In this document: positions 8,905 through 16,659 of the stretch, in pieces
How positions within the stretch are numbered: position 1 is the stretch's first letter
How the letters are laid out: every line of letters starts with the position of its first letter
Assembly: GCA_022841545.1 (NCBI GenBank)
Contig: JALHRF010000013.1
Coordinates: 1-47,375, forward strand
Origin: Bauldia sp.
Lineage (GTDB): Bacteria > Pseudomonadota > Alphaproteobacteria > Rhizobiales > Kaistiaceae
Reading direction: 5' to 3'
DNA length: 47,375 bases
Program-made: the position numbers and the translations under genes
Notes under the pieces: generated by a model
Databases searched by the model: none
Seen by the model: only the letters and a program-made list of their open reading frames with translations
What the model was told of the DNA's origin: nothing

Positions 8905-10182
8905 ATGGATTTCCTCGTCCCAAAACTCAGCGCCACGATGGAGAGCGCCAAGGTCCTGCGCTGGCTGAAGCAGCCCGGCGACAGGATCCGGTCCGGCGAG
9001 CCGCTGGTCGAACTCGAGACCGACAAGGCGGCGATGGAAGTCGAATCGCCGGTCGACGGCGTGCTCGGCGCAATCGCCGCTCCCGAGGGCGTCGACGTCG
9101 CGGTCGGCGGCAAGCTGGGCGACATCGCCGAGGCGGCCGGTTCCGCGCCGCCCGCTGCCGCCAAGGCTCCCGCTCAGCCGCCGCCAAAGGAACCGCCCGC
9201 TCCGGCTGCAAAGCGAGCGCCCGCCTCTGTCGCGACAACGCCGGCCGCGGCGCCGCAAAGCGTCCCAGCCCAGCCCGCCGTCATCTCGAAAGGCGGCCCG
9301 GCGCGCATCCTCGCTTCACCGCTCGCCCGCCGTCTGGCGCGCGAGCAGGGCCTCGATCTCGCGGCGCTCGCCCGCGTCAAGGGCGGCCGCGTGCGCAAAG
9401 CCGATATCCTCGCCGCGCGGCGTTCCGCGGCAGTCGCCCCGACCGTGGGGCAGCTTCTCTCGCCGCAGGTCGCGGCAAGCGACGGCACGGCCGTCCCGCT
9501 CTCCGCCATGCGCGCCCGCATCGCCGAGACGGTGACCGTCAGCCGGCAGACCATCCCCGCCTTCGCACTCGACCGCTTCGTCTCGACCGAGGCGATCGCA
9601 CGGGCGAAGGCGACGATCGGCGCGGATATCGAACGCGAGGCCGGGATCAGGCTGACGCTGACCGACTTCTTCCTCCAGGCGCTCGCCGACACGCTCTTCC
9701 ACAACCCAGCGATGCTGCAGCGCTTCGCTGATGCCGGCGGCCGGCCCGGAAGCGTTCGGGACAGTACGGTCGACATCGGCCTGGTCGTCTCCGTCGAAGG
9801 CGGGATGATGATTCCGGTCCTGCCCAATCTCGGCGGCCGCTCGCTTGCCGAAATCGGCATCGCGCGCCGCGACGCCACGCAGCGGGTGCGATCGGGCCGG
9901 CTGGTTGCCGGCGACGGCGCGCCAGTGCCGATCGCCTTGTCCAATCTTTCACGCGGCGGGGCCGATCGCTTCGAGGCGATCATCGGGCCGGGCCAGTCCT
10001 CCGTGCTCGCGGTCGGGCGGGAGCACGAGGCGGTGGTGGCGCGCGGCGGTATGCCAGTGGTCGTCACCGGCGTCCACCTCACGCTCTCGGTCGATCACAG
10101 GCTGATCGACGGCGTGGTCGGCGCGACGTTCCTTGGCCAACTCGCCGACCGGATCGAATTCGGGCCCTGGCAGGCGGGCTGA
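8905..10182 (+). CDS. Dihydrolipoamide acyltransferase (E2) of a 2-oxoacid dehydrogenase complex
   Basis: A 425-aa E2 with one N-terminal lipoyl domain (lipoylated K41 in ETDKAAME), an Ala/Pro-rich linker at about 80-130, a peripheral-subunit-binding domain at about 133-170 (ASPLARRLAREQGLD) and a C-terminal catalytic domain ending in SVDHRLIDG, with the active-site His at 398 and the Asp and Gly of DHRLIDG at 402-403. The subunit-binding domain lacks the usual GTGPGGRI segment and reads VKGGRVRKADI instead. The acyl group transferred is not deducible. No E3 gene follows, so the complex presumably borrows a dihydrolipoamide dehydrogenase from elsewhere. Confidence 0.9.
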   Translation: MDFLVPKLSATMESAKVLRWLKQPGDRIRSGEPLVELETDKAAMEVESPVDGVLGAIAAPEGVDVAVGGKLGDIAEAAGSAPPAAAKAPAQPPPKEPPAPAAKRAPASVATTPAAAPQSVPAQPAVISKGGPARILASPLARRLAREQGLDLAALARVKGGRVRKADILAARRSAAVAPTVGQLLSPQVAASDGTAVPLSAMRARIAETVTVSRQTIPAFALDRFVSTEAIARAKATIGADIEREAGIRLTLTDFFLQALADTLFHNPAMLQRFADAGGRPGSVRDSTVDIGLVVSVEGGMMIPVLPNLGGRSLAEIGIARRDATQRVRSGRLVAGDGAPVPIALSNLSRGGADRFEAIIGPGQSSVLAVGREHEAVVARGGMPVVVTGVHLTLSVDHRLIDGVVGATFLGQLADRIEFGPWQAG

Positions 10183-10192
10183 GCCGCCCGCC
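10173..10192 (+). terminator. Hairpin at the end of the E2 gene
   Basis: GGCGGGC (10173-10179) pairs with GCCCGCC (10186-10192) across a 6-base loop that contains the E2 stop codon. Only a short TTG follows, so it may act as a transcript-stabilising or weak terminator structure closing the dehydrogenase operon. Confidence 0.45.
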
Positions 10193-10374
10193 TTGATCGA
10201 CGAATCGCGGCCGTTCCGCAGCCGTGAAGGTCGACGCCGCCCGGCTGTTGACGGCGCCTTCCCATCGCGCCTCTATGGCGGTGCGGCGCGAGGCGCCCTG
10301 GAGTCTTCCATGCGCTCCCGGCCCCGGTTGCAGTCGAGGCGGCCGGGCATGGCGCGATGAGACGGGAGGAAGCG

Positions 10375-10668
10375 ATGGCGACACGGCCGCAAGCGAAAGC
10401 CACGACCAGGATCGACGACGGGCGGGTGAAGGCGACGGAATGGTCTTTCGTGCCCGGCGCCGAGACCGGCTGGCACGTTCACGAATACGACTACGTCATC
10501 GTTCCGCTCGTGGACGGGCGGCTGCTCATCGAGGAGCCGGGCGGTGGAACGCGAACCACCGAACTGACCCTCGGCATCCCGTACGCCCGAAAGGCCGGGG
10601 TCGAACATAACGTCATCAACGACGGGGAAGGCGAGATGCGCTTCCTCGAGGTGGAGATAACCGGTTAG
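10375..10668 (+). CDS. Small cupin-domain protein
   Basis: A 97-aa single-domain cupin. The first cupin motif is recognisable as GAETGWHVHEYDYVIVPLVDG, with the HxH metal ligands at about residues 33-35, and the second as a GVEHNVIND segment. ATG 10375 is used because GGGAGGAA lies just upstream; an earlier start would add only a short extension. Small cupins of this kind bind divalent metals and act as isomerases, dioxygenases or sensors, and no specific function can be given. It follows the dehydrogenase operon after 192 nt and may be a separate unit. Confidence 0.75.
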   Translation: MATRPQAKATTRIDDGRVKATEWSFVPGAETGWHVHEYDYVIVPLVDGRLLIEEPGGGTRTTELTLGIPYARKAGVEHNVINDGEGEMRFLEVEITG

Positions 10669-10804
10669 GACGCCGCCGGGTCGCCGAGACCCCGCGTTGG
10701 ACGTGGCGACGCCGCTCTGCTAGCGGTAGCCGGCGAGGGCGAGGAGGCTTGGCCGGGCCGCGCTCGACAAGAACAGCGGCCGAGATCGGGAACCGCCGTC
10801 AGCC

Positions 10805-12010
10805 ATGGATGCAAGCGCCACCACCACGGGCAGGCAGCCCTACGGCGTCATTGCCCTGATCGGCGTCGCGCATGCTGTCAGTCATTTCTTCCATCTCGCC
10901 GTGCCGGTGGTGTTTCCCCTGATGAAGGTATCGCTTGGCGTGAGCTATGCACAGCTCGGCCTGCTCGCGACCCTCTTCTACGTCGCCTCCGGCATTTGCC
11001 AGTTCATCGCCGGATTCCTGGTCGACCACTACGGCGCGCGCCGCATCCTCTTCCTCGGGATGGGAATCGTCTCCGGCGCCGTGCTGCTCTGCGGCTTCGC
11101 CCCGAGCTATGCCTGGTTTTTGCTCCTCATGCCGCTTGCCGGGATCGGCAACTCGGTCTTCCATCCGGCCGACTTCGGCATCCTCAACGCCTCGGTGAAG
11201 GAGAGCTGGCTCGGGCGGGCCTATGGCGTCCACACGCTCGGCGGCAACATCGGCTGGGCGCTTGCGCCACTGATCGTTCTCGGCCTCGCTGCATCCATCG
11301 GATGGCGCGCGGCGCTAGTGGTGGCGGGGTTGATTGGCTTCGCCGTCCTGGGGTTGCTCCTGACGCAAGCATCGCAGCTCGACGACGGGGTCGCCGACCG
11401 CCGCGAGCGCCGCAAGACCCACCCGCCGATCGAGCTCAGGGCAATCCTGCTCGCGCCGGCCATCGTGCTCTGCTTCCTCTACTTCGTCCTGCTCGCGATC
11501 TTCCAGATCGGGATCCAGAACTTCCTGCCGACGATCCTGATCGTAGACGGCTTCACCCTGTCGCTTGGGACAAGCGCGCTTACCGCGTTCCTGTTCGCGG
11601 CGTCAGGCGGAACGATCCTCGGCGCTGTCATCGCCGACCGCACACCCCATCATGACTGGATCGTCGGGCTTGGCCTGTTCGTCGCGGGCGCGGCCGTCGT
11701 GGCGGTCTCATTTGCCGGGACGGCAGGACTGATCGTCGCAGCTCTTGCGGTGTCGGGGTTTGCAGTCGGCACGACGCTCCCCTCGCGCGACCTTCTGGTC
11801 CGCAACGCAACGCCCAAGGGCGCCACCGGCCGCGTCTTCGGCTTCGTCTATTCCGGGCTCGACGCCGGAGCCGCGATAGCGCCACTTGCGATCGGCATCC
11901 TCCTCGACCATGGCGAGACGCAGTGGACGCTATGGCTGGTCGCAACGGCCGCGTTTCTCGCCATCGGAACGACCGTCGCGATCACGCATTTCAGCCGCGG
12001 CGGGCGTTGA
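10805..12010 (+). CDS. MFS transporter (fosmidomycin-resistance/Fsr-like)
   Basis: A 401-aa integral membrane protein with about 12 predicted helices. HAVSHFFHLAVPVVFPL in the first helix, FLVDHYGARR in the loop between helices 2 and 3, and GIGNSVFHPADFGILNASV are reminiscent of the Fsr/YfnC branch of the major facilitator superfamily. The central cytoplasmic loop (about residues 195-212) is charged. Members are proton-driven efflux or uptake carriers; the substrate cannot be assigned. No strong Shine-Dalgarno sequence precedes ATG 10805. It converges on the next gene with a 3-nt gap. Confidence 0.85.
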   Translation: MDASATTTGRQPYGVIALIGVAHAVSHFFHLAVPVVFPLMKVSLGVSYAQLGLLATLFYVASGICQFIAGFLVDHYGARRILFLGMGIVSGAVLLCGFAPSYAWFLLLMPLAGIGNSVFHPADFGILNASVKESWLGRAYGVHTLGGNIGWALAPLIVLGLAASIGWRAALVVAGLIGFAVLGLLLTQASQLDDGVADRRERRKTHPPIELRAILLAPAIVLCFLYFVLLAIFQIGIQNFLPTILIVDGFTLSLGTSALTAFLFAASGGTILGAVIADRTPHHDWIVGLGLFVAGAAVVAVSFAGTAGLIVAALAVSGFAVGTTLPSRDLLVRNATPKGATGRVFGFVYSGLDAGAAIAPLAIGILLDHGETQWTLWLVATAAFLAIGTTVAITHFSRGGR

Positions 12011-12013
12011 ACT

Positions 12014-12310
12014 TCAGCCGCGCCGCGAGCCGTCCGGTCCAGGCACCACCTCGTAATCAGCTTCAATGACACGGTAGCCGGCGGTTGGAGGAGCCGCCTC
12101 GCTCATTCGCGCCTTCCGCGCGGCAGCCTCGATCTTCCGCCAGCGCCACCAGCCGATCGCGAGCAGGACCGCGATAACCGGCAAGAGCAGGACGGCGAGG
12201 CCGAGCGCCAGCACCACGAATGCCGCTGCGAGACCAAGCGCCAGCGCCATGCCGAGGGCAACGGCAATCCGCATGCCCCAGCTCATGTTGGTGACTTCGA
12301 TCTCGCGCAT
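12014..12310 (-). CDS. Small membrane protein of unknown function
   Basis: A 98-aa protein with one long or two adjacent hydrophobic stretches (about residues 10-48, ending ...LAIGWWRWRK) followed by a basic segment and a soluble tail containing YRVIEADYEVVPG. The ATG at 12310 has GGAG six nt upstream; a later ATG at 12286 is also possible. The order of hydrophobic hairpin, basic region and VIEADYEVV tail is seen in uncharacterised alphaproteobacterial proteins. Function unknown. Confidence 0.6.
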   Translation of the reverse strand: MREIEVTNMSWGMRIAVALGMALALGLAAAFVVLALGLAVLLLPVIAVLLAIGWWRWRKIEAAARKARMSEAAPPTAGYRVIEADYEVVPGPDGSRRG

Positions 12311-12456
12311 CCATGGCTCCGTTCGTGACCGCACGAATGTGGAGCCTCAAGCGTCACGTCACAAGTGCGGATTCGGCCTGGGTCGCGCTCGAGGCGGACA
12401 CGGAACGCCGGGGCATCGGGGTGAGCTGGCCGATGTTCACTAATTGTTCTTGACGA

Positions 12457-12481
12457 TGCAACCGGGTGCGATTTGGTTGCA
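12457..12481. promoter_or_regulatory. Inverted repeat in the comM leader
   Basis: TGCAACC at 12457-12463 and GGTTGCA at 12475-12481 form a perfect 7-bp inverted repeat with an 11-bp spacer. It lies 20 bp upstream of the comM start and just downstream of a TTGACG at 12450-12455. It could be an operator, but no regulator is known for it. Confidence 0.3.
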
Positions 12482-12501
12482 AGAAGCAAAAGGGGCGCTC
12501 A

Positions 12502-14031
12502 ATGGTATCCCATGTCACCACCGTCGCCTTCCAGGGCATCGAGGCCGTTCCCGTCGATGTGCAGGTGCAGATCGCGCCGGGAAACACCTATTTCGGGATC
12601 GTCGGGCTGCCGGACAAGGCGGTGGCCGAGAGCCGCGACCGGGTCAAGGCCGCTCTCCATGCCAGCGGCCTGTCGCTGCCGCCACGGCGGATCATCGTCA
12701 ACCTCGCGCCTGCCGACCTGCCAAAGGAAGGCAGCCACTACGACCTGCCGATCGCGCTCGGGCTCATGGCGTCGCTGGGCGCGTTGCCGGGCGACCAGCT
12801 CGCCGATTTCGTCGCCCTTGGCGAACTTGCCCTTGACGGGACGGTCTCGGAGGTTGCCGGCGTGCTGCCGGCAGCGATCGCTGCCAACGCCATGGGCCGC
12901 GGGCTGATCTGCCCGGCGCGGACCGGACCGGAGGCGGCGTGGGCCAGTCGCGACATGGCGATCCTAGCGCCCCGCAGCCTGATCGCCGTCGCCAATCATT
13001 TCCGTGGCACGCAGGTGCTTACACGGCCCGAGGCTGGGCTCGCCGATGCAGCCGGGCCACTCCCCGATCTCGCCGACATCAAGGGTCAGGAGACCGCCAA
13101 GCGCGCGCTCGAGGTGGCAGCAGCCGGCGGCCACCACATGCTGATGGTCGGGCCGCCGGGCGCGGGCAAGTCGATGCTCGCGAGCCGGCTCCCTTCGATC
13201 CTTCCGCCGCTCTCGCCGAGCGAATTGCTCGAAGTATCGATGATCGCCTCCGTCGCAGGCGCCCTGGACAATGGCCGGCTCACGGCGCGCCGCCCGTTCC
13301 GCGCCCCACACCATTCGGCCTCGATGGCGGCGATGGTCGGCGGCGGCATCCGAGTCCGACCGGGCGAGGCCTCGCTCGCCCATCACGGGGTGCTGTTTCT
13401 CGATGAGATGCCGGAGTTCACTCCGCAGGTGCTCGATTCCCTTCGCCAGCCGCTCGAAGGTGGCGAGACGATGATCGCCCGCGCCAATTACCGGGTGAGC
13501 TTTCCATCCCGCTTCCAACTGGTCGGCGCGATGAATCCGTGCCGGTGCGGTATGGCGAGCGAACCAGGCCACACCTGCCGACGCGGGGCCCGTTGCGCCG
13601 ACGACTACCAGTCCCGGCTATCCGGACCACTCCTCGACCGCATCGACATTCGGATCGAGGTTCCGGCGGTGAGCGCAGCTGACCTCATCCTGCCGTCTCC
13701 CGCCGAACCCTCGGCGGTGGTCGCCCAGCGGGTCGCTGCCGCGCGGGCTATTCAGCGCGAGCGGTACGCCGCACTAGGACTGTCTTTCGCCTGCAATGCG
13801 CAATGCACCCCGGCGGTGATCGAGAAAGTGGCCGAACCGGACGGGCCGGCGATGGCGCTCCTACGACAGGCTGCCGATGCGATGCGCCTCTCGGCGCGGG
13901 GCTATCACCGCATCCTCAAGGTGGCGCGGACGCTTGCCGATCTCGATGCCGCCGAGAGGGTCGGACGTATCCACCTCGCCGAGGCGCTGAGCTACCGCGC
14001 GGTTGGGGACTTGCTCGCGGCCGCAGCCTAG
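12502..14031 (+). CDS. comM: ComM/YifB family Mg-chelatase-like AAA+ ATPase
   Basis: A 509-aa hexameric AAA+ ATPase. It has an N-terminal Lon-like/ChlI domain (SHVTTVAFQGIEAVPVDV, with FGIVGLPDKAVAESRDRV), a Walker A GPPGAGKS at about 216-223, a Walker B HHGVLFLDEMPEF, a zinc-finger-like CRCG...C..C insertion at about 348-372 and the C-terminal Mg_chelatase_C helical domain. ComM acts as a bidirectional helicase that promotes branch migration during natural transformation and recombination. The ATG at 12502 is supported by AAAAGGGG six nt upstream and by the family start. It converges with the DUF6481 gene three bases on. Confidence 0.93.
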   Translation: MVSHVTTVAFQGIEAVPVDVQVQIAPGNTYFGIVGLPDKAVAESRDRVKAALHASGLSLPPRRIIVNLAPADLPKEGSHYDLPIALGLMASLGALPGDQLADFVALGELALDGTVSEVAGVLPAAIAANAMGRGLICPARTGPEAAWASRDMAILAPRSLIAVANHFRGTQVLTRPEAGLADAAGPLPDLADIKGQETAKRALEVAAAGGHHMLMVGPPGAGKSMLASRLPSILPPLSPSELLEVSMIASVAGALDNGRLTARRPFRAPHHSASMAAMVGGGIRVRPGEASLAHHGVLFLDEMPEFTPQVLDSLRQPLEGGETMIARANYRVSFPSRFQLVGAMNPCRCGMASEPGHTCRRGARCADDYQSRLSGPLLDRIDIRIEVPAVSAADLILPSPAEPSAVVAQRVAAARAIQRERYAALGLSFACNAQCTPAVIEKVAEPDGPAMALLRQAADAMRLSARGYHRILKVARTLADLDAAERVGRIHLAEALSYRAVGDLLAAAA

Positions 14032-14034
14032 ACG

Positions 14035-14430
14035 CTAGTTCTTGCGGGCTTTGCGCGCCGCATACTTGGCGTCGCGTGCCGCCTTGCGCGCAGCTTCGTC
14101 GGCAACGACCCGTGCCGCAAGACTGAGCTCGGCCTCGGCCCGCGCTGCCTTTTCGGCTGCAGCGGCCTCTTGCCTTTGCGCTTCGGCGGCCAGTTCGGCC
14201 TCGGCGCGCTCGGCGGCCTCCTGTTGCTCCTGGGCGAGCTTCGCCAGCTTCGCTTCTTTGCGTTCGGCGGCGCGGGCGAGGCGGCCCTCGGCGACTGCAC
14301 GACGCTCAGCCGCGCGCAGCTGGGCGGCGGGATCGTCACGGCTTGCGGCGGAACGGTATTTTTCCACCATCGCCTTTCTCGCGGCGAGCGAGGCGTTCCG
14401 CCGTTCCTCAAAGTCCTTCTCGTTGCTCAA
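14035..14430 (-). CDS. DUF6481 family coiled-coil protein
   Basis: A 131-aa, very Ala/Glu/Arg-rich protein predicted to be almost entirely helical coiled coil (about residues 35-115). The N-terminal KDFEERRNASLAARKAM and the basic end RDAKYAARKARKN are characteristic of DUF6481 proteins, which are common in Rhizobiales and have no known role. The start is TTG 14430 with AGGGA about 9 nt upstream; the nearby ATG is out of frame and soon stops. It is convergent with comM. Confidence 0.75.
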   Translation of the reverse strand: MSNEKDFEERRNASLAARKAMVEKYRSAASRDDPAAQLRAAERRAVAEGRLARAAERKEAKLAKLAQEQQEAAERAEAELAAEAQRQEAAAAEKAARAEAELSLAARVVADEAARKAARDAKYAARKARKN

Positions 14431-14838
14431 GTTCGGTCATCCCTATCGATACTCAGGCGTGAGGAATGGCCCTTCCGAACGTTCGAATCAAGCCTGTCCG
14501 GCGGGATACTCGGAATTGCAGTCGAACAAGGTGCGCTCTGCCCTGCGTGGGGCGATCAGGTTAGTCGTGGCAGATCGGCTTCTCGTGACGACTTCCACCT
14601 CCAGCCGGAGCTTGTCGAGGCGGTCGAGGCCGCAGGTTAGGGCACCGGCGCCAAATGCTGCGAAAGGGATGGGATCGGTCTCCCCGCCGACGCGCCCGCC
14701 TGCCCATGCTCAGTGTTGGCTTCCTCCCCGGCTCATGTGGGCTGACGGTCGGTGCCACCCTCCCAGCACCGCTCTCGACTGCGACATGGACCATTCCAGG
14801 TCCAGTTCCAACCGGCATTCTGGCAGACATCCGGCTTT
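14431..14838. other. Intergenic stretch without a supported gene
   Basis: About 400 bp between DUF6481 and the ars module. Open frames exist on both strands, but none has a start, Shine-Dalgarno sequence and credible composition together. A minus-strand frame of about 70 codons ending near 14490 looks mildly protein-like but has no start codon and no recognisable family. It may be gene debris. Confidence 0.5.
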
Positions 14839-14860
14839 TATTTCGATAGTTCTCGAAATA
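14839..14860. promoter_or_regulatory. ArsR-type operator 1 (perfect palindrome)
   Basis: TATTTCGA at 14839-14846 and TCGAAATA at 14853-14860 form a perfect 8-bp inverted repeat around TAGTTC. It lies immediately upstream of the -35 box of arsR, a normal position for autoregulation. A related repeat with the same ATTTC-N10-GAAAT spacing occurs at 15235-15256. Confidence 0.7.
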
Positions 14861-14864
14861 TGGA

Positions 14865-14894
14865 TTGACTCATGCTTTAACGCCAGCGTAGATT
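14865..14894 (+). promoter_or_regulatory. arsR promoter
   Basis: TTGACT at 14865-14870 and TAGATT at 14889-14894 with an 18-bp spacer. The arsR ATG at 14902 begins only 7 bp after the -10 box and has no Shine-Dalgarno sequence, so the transcript may be leaderless. Confidence 0.55.
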
Positions 14895-14901
14895 GTTTGC
14901 C

Positions 14902-15219
14902 ATGCAGCTCGAACGCAGCGCCCAACAACTCGAAGCGCTCGGCAATCCTACACGGCTCAGGATCTACCGCGCCCTGGTCCGCGCGGGCGATGCCGGACTG
15001 CCGGTCGGCCGCCTCCAGGAGCGTGTCGGTGTTCCTGCCTCCACCCTGTCGCATCACCTTCGTCAACTCGTGCTTACCGGGTTGGTCACACAGGATCGGC
15101 AGGGGACGGTGCTGATCTGTCGCGCCAACTACGCCGCGATGCGCACGCTGCTCGGATACCTCGCCGACGAGTGCTGCGCCGACGTGAACGGGGGGGATTC
15201 TCGGAGCAACGCCGCCTGA
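14902..15219 (+). CDS. arsR: ArsR-family metalloregulator (arsenic-type)
   Basis: A 105-aa winged-helix repressor that would leave DNA on binding arsenite or antimonite. Recognisable features are LEALGNPTRLRIYRAL at the start, the recognition helix region VPASTLSHHLRQL, and a C-terminal vicinal Cys pair C91-C92 in LADECCADV, with a further C73. The Escherichia coli-type CxC in helix 3/4 is missing, so sensing through the C-terminal cysteines, as in the Acidithiobacillus-type ArsR, is likely. It is the first gene of an ars module, with operators before it and between it and the next gene. ATG 14902 has no Shine-Dalgarno sequence. Confidence 0.88.
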   Translation: MQLERSAQQLEALGNPTRLRIYRALVRAGDAGLPVGRLQERVGVPASTLSHHLRQLVLTGLVTQDRQGTVLICRANYAAMRTLLGYLADECCADVNGGDSRSNAA

Positions 15220-15234
15220 TTTTTTTTGTTCTGC

Positions 15235-15256
15235 AATTTCTGTACTTCCGGAAATA
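15235..15256. promoter_or_regulatory. ArsR-type operator 2
   Basis: ATTTC at 15236-15240 and GAAAT at 15251-15255 are separated by 10 bp, the same arms and spacing as in operator 1. It sits in the 57-bp gap between arsR and the flavoprotein gene, after a run of eight T residues, and suggests a second ArsR-controlled start point. Confidence 0.5.
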
Positions 15257-15276
15257 GAGAATGATGGGAGCACGCG

Positions 15277-16659
15277 GTGCCGCAACTCGAAGAAGCGTCC
15301 ATAGCGGTTGCCATCATCGGCGCCGGTCCGGTCGGCCTCGCGGCGGCGGCCGAACTCGCTGCCCGCGGCATTGCGACAAGGGTCTACGAGGCCGGACCGG
15401 ACATTGCGTCAAATGTTCGCGACTGGGCCCATGTCCGCCTGTTCTCCCCGTGGCGCTACGACATTGCTGACGCCGCGTCCCGGCTGCTCGCCTCAACCGG
15501 CTGGACCGCGCCGGACGCCGACGGTCTTCCGACCGGACACGAGTTCGTCGACCGCTACTTGCGTCCGCAGTCGGAAACTCCGGTCCTGCGCCGTGCTATC
15601 GAAACCGGCGTGCGGGTGACCGCGATCGCCCGCACCGGGCTCGACAAGACCGTCAGCATCAATCGCGACAAGCACCCGTTCGTCCTCAGCATCCGCTCCC
15701 TCGACGGCTCCATGCGGCATGACCTTGCACGCGCCGTTATCGATGCATCCGGCACCTGGGGAACGCCCAATCCGCTCGGCGCAAATGGGCTGCCAGCCGA
15801 GGGGGAAACGGAACTGGTCCAGGCAATCTCCTACGGGATTCCCGACATCCTTGGCCGCCACCGGCCGCTCTACGAGGGGCGAAGCGTGCTGGTCGTTGGT
15901 GCCGGCCACTCGGCCGCAAATGCCATCCTCGATCTCGATCGCCTGCGCCGCTCCAAGCCTGGAACACGAATCGCCTGGGCGACCCGAAGCCGGCGCCTCG
16001 ACCGCGTCCTCGGCGGCGGAGCCAACGATCAACTCTCGGCCCGCGCGGAACTCGGCCTTTTGCTCGGTTCGCTCGTCACGTCAGGACGTGTCGAGCACGT
16101 AGCGAGCTTCCCGATTACTGCTGTCCGACCACATGCCGACGGTGGCGTCGCCGTGGTCGCCGGCTCGGGGGCCGTCGAAAGACAGATTGGCCCGTTTGAC
16201 CGGATCATCGTAGCGACAGGGCAGCGGCCTGATCTCGCCCTCAGTCGGGAACTCCGCCTCGATCTCGATCCCTGGCTCGAGAGCGTGCGCGCCCTCGGCC
16301 CGCTGGTCGATCCCGGCCTTCATTCCTGCGGAACCGTCCCGCCGCACGGTTATCGAGAGGTGGGTCATCCCGAGCCTGGCTTCTACACCGTTGGCATCAA
16401 GAGCTACGGCCGTGCTCCGACGTTTCTTCTCGCTACCGGCTACGAGCAGGCCCGCTCCGTTGCCGCGGCGGTCGCAGGCGACTTCGCGGCGGCCGAGGAC
16501 GTGCGGCTCGTTCTGCCGGACACGGGTGTCTGTGCGGTTCCGACGGCCGCCGCATCGGCGTCTGGCTGTTGCGGCGGACCAGCGCCAGTAGAGGCAAATG
16601 CCGGTTGCGCCGCCTATGCCGGCGGACAAGATGGCGGCGGTTGCAAGATCCCCGCGTGA
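15277..16659 (+). CDS. FAD/NAD(P)-binding flavoprotein monooxygenase-like (ArsO-like), Cys-rich tail
   Basis: A 460-aa two-dinucleotide-binding flavoprotein. The FAD Rossmann motif is at about 10-30 (IIGAGPVGLAAAAELA), the NAD(P) motif at about 206-215 (VVGAGHSAANA), with an ATGQRPD segment between. The last 50 residues hold five cysteines (VCAVP, SGCCGG, AGCAA, GGCKIP) in a Gly/Ala-rich flexible tail. GTG 15277 has GGGAG six nt upstream. Its stop overlaps the MFS start (GTGA). Related proteins occur in arsenic operons as ArsO-type monooxygenases of unclear chemistry. The tail could bind As(III); that is inference. Confidence 0.8.
   Translation: MPQLEEASIAVAIIGAGPVGLAAAAELAARGIATRVYEAGPDIASNVRDWAHVRLFSPWRYDIADAASRLLASTGWTAPDADGLPTGHEFVDRYLRPQSETPVLRRAIETGVRVTAIARTGLDKTVSINRDKHPFVLSIRSLDGSMRHDLARAVIDASGTWGTPNPLGANGLPAEGETELVQAISYGIPDILGRHRPLYEGRSVLVVGAGHSAANAILDLDRLRRSKPGTRIAWATRSRRLDRVLGGGANDQLSARAELGLLLGSLVTSGRVEHVASFPITAVRPHADGGVAVVAGSGAVERQIGPFDRIIVATGQRPDLALSRELRLDLDPWLESVRALGPLVDPGLHSCGTVPPHGYREVGHPEPGFYTVGIKSYGRAPTFLLATGYEQARSVAAAVAGDFAAAEDVRLVLPDTGVCAVPTAAASASGCCGGPAPVEANAGCAAYAGGQDGGGCKIPA

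Noticed and set aside
10248-10277. TTGACG with a TCTATG 18 bp downstream as a cupin promoter
   Set aside because: The -10 match is only 3 of 6, no better than chance in this sequence.
14490-14700. Minus-strand frame of about 70 codons (…LDRLDKLRLEVEVV…) in the gap before arsR
   Set aside because: Mildly protein-like but without a start codon, Shine-Dalgarno sequence or recognisable family; left as possible debris.
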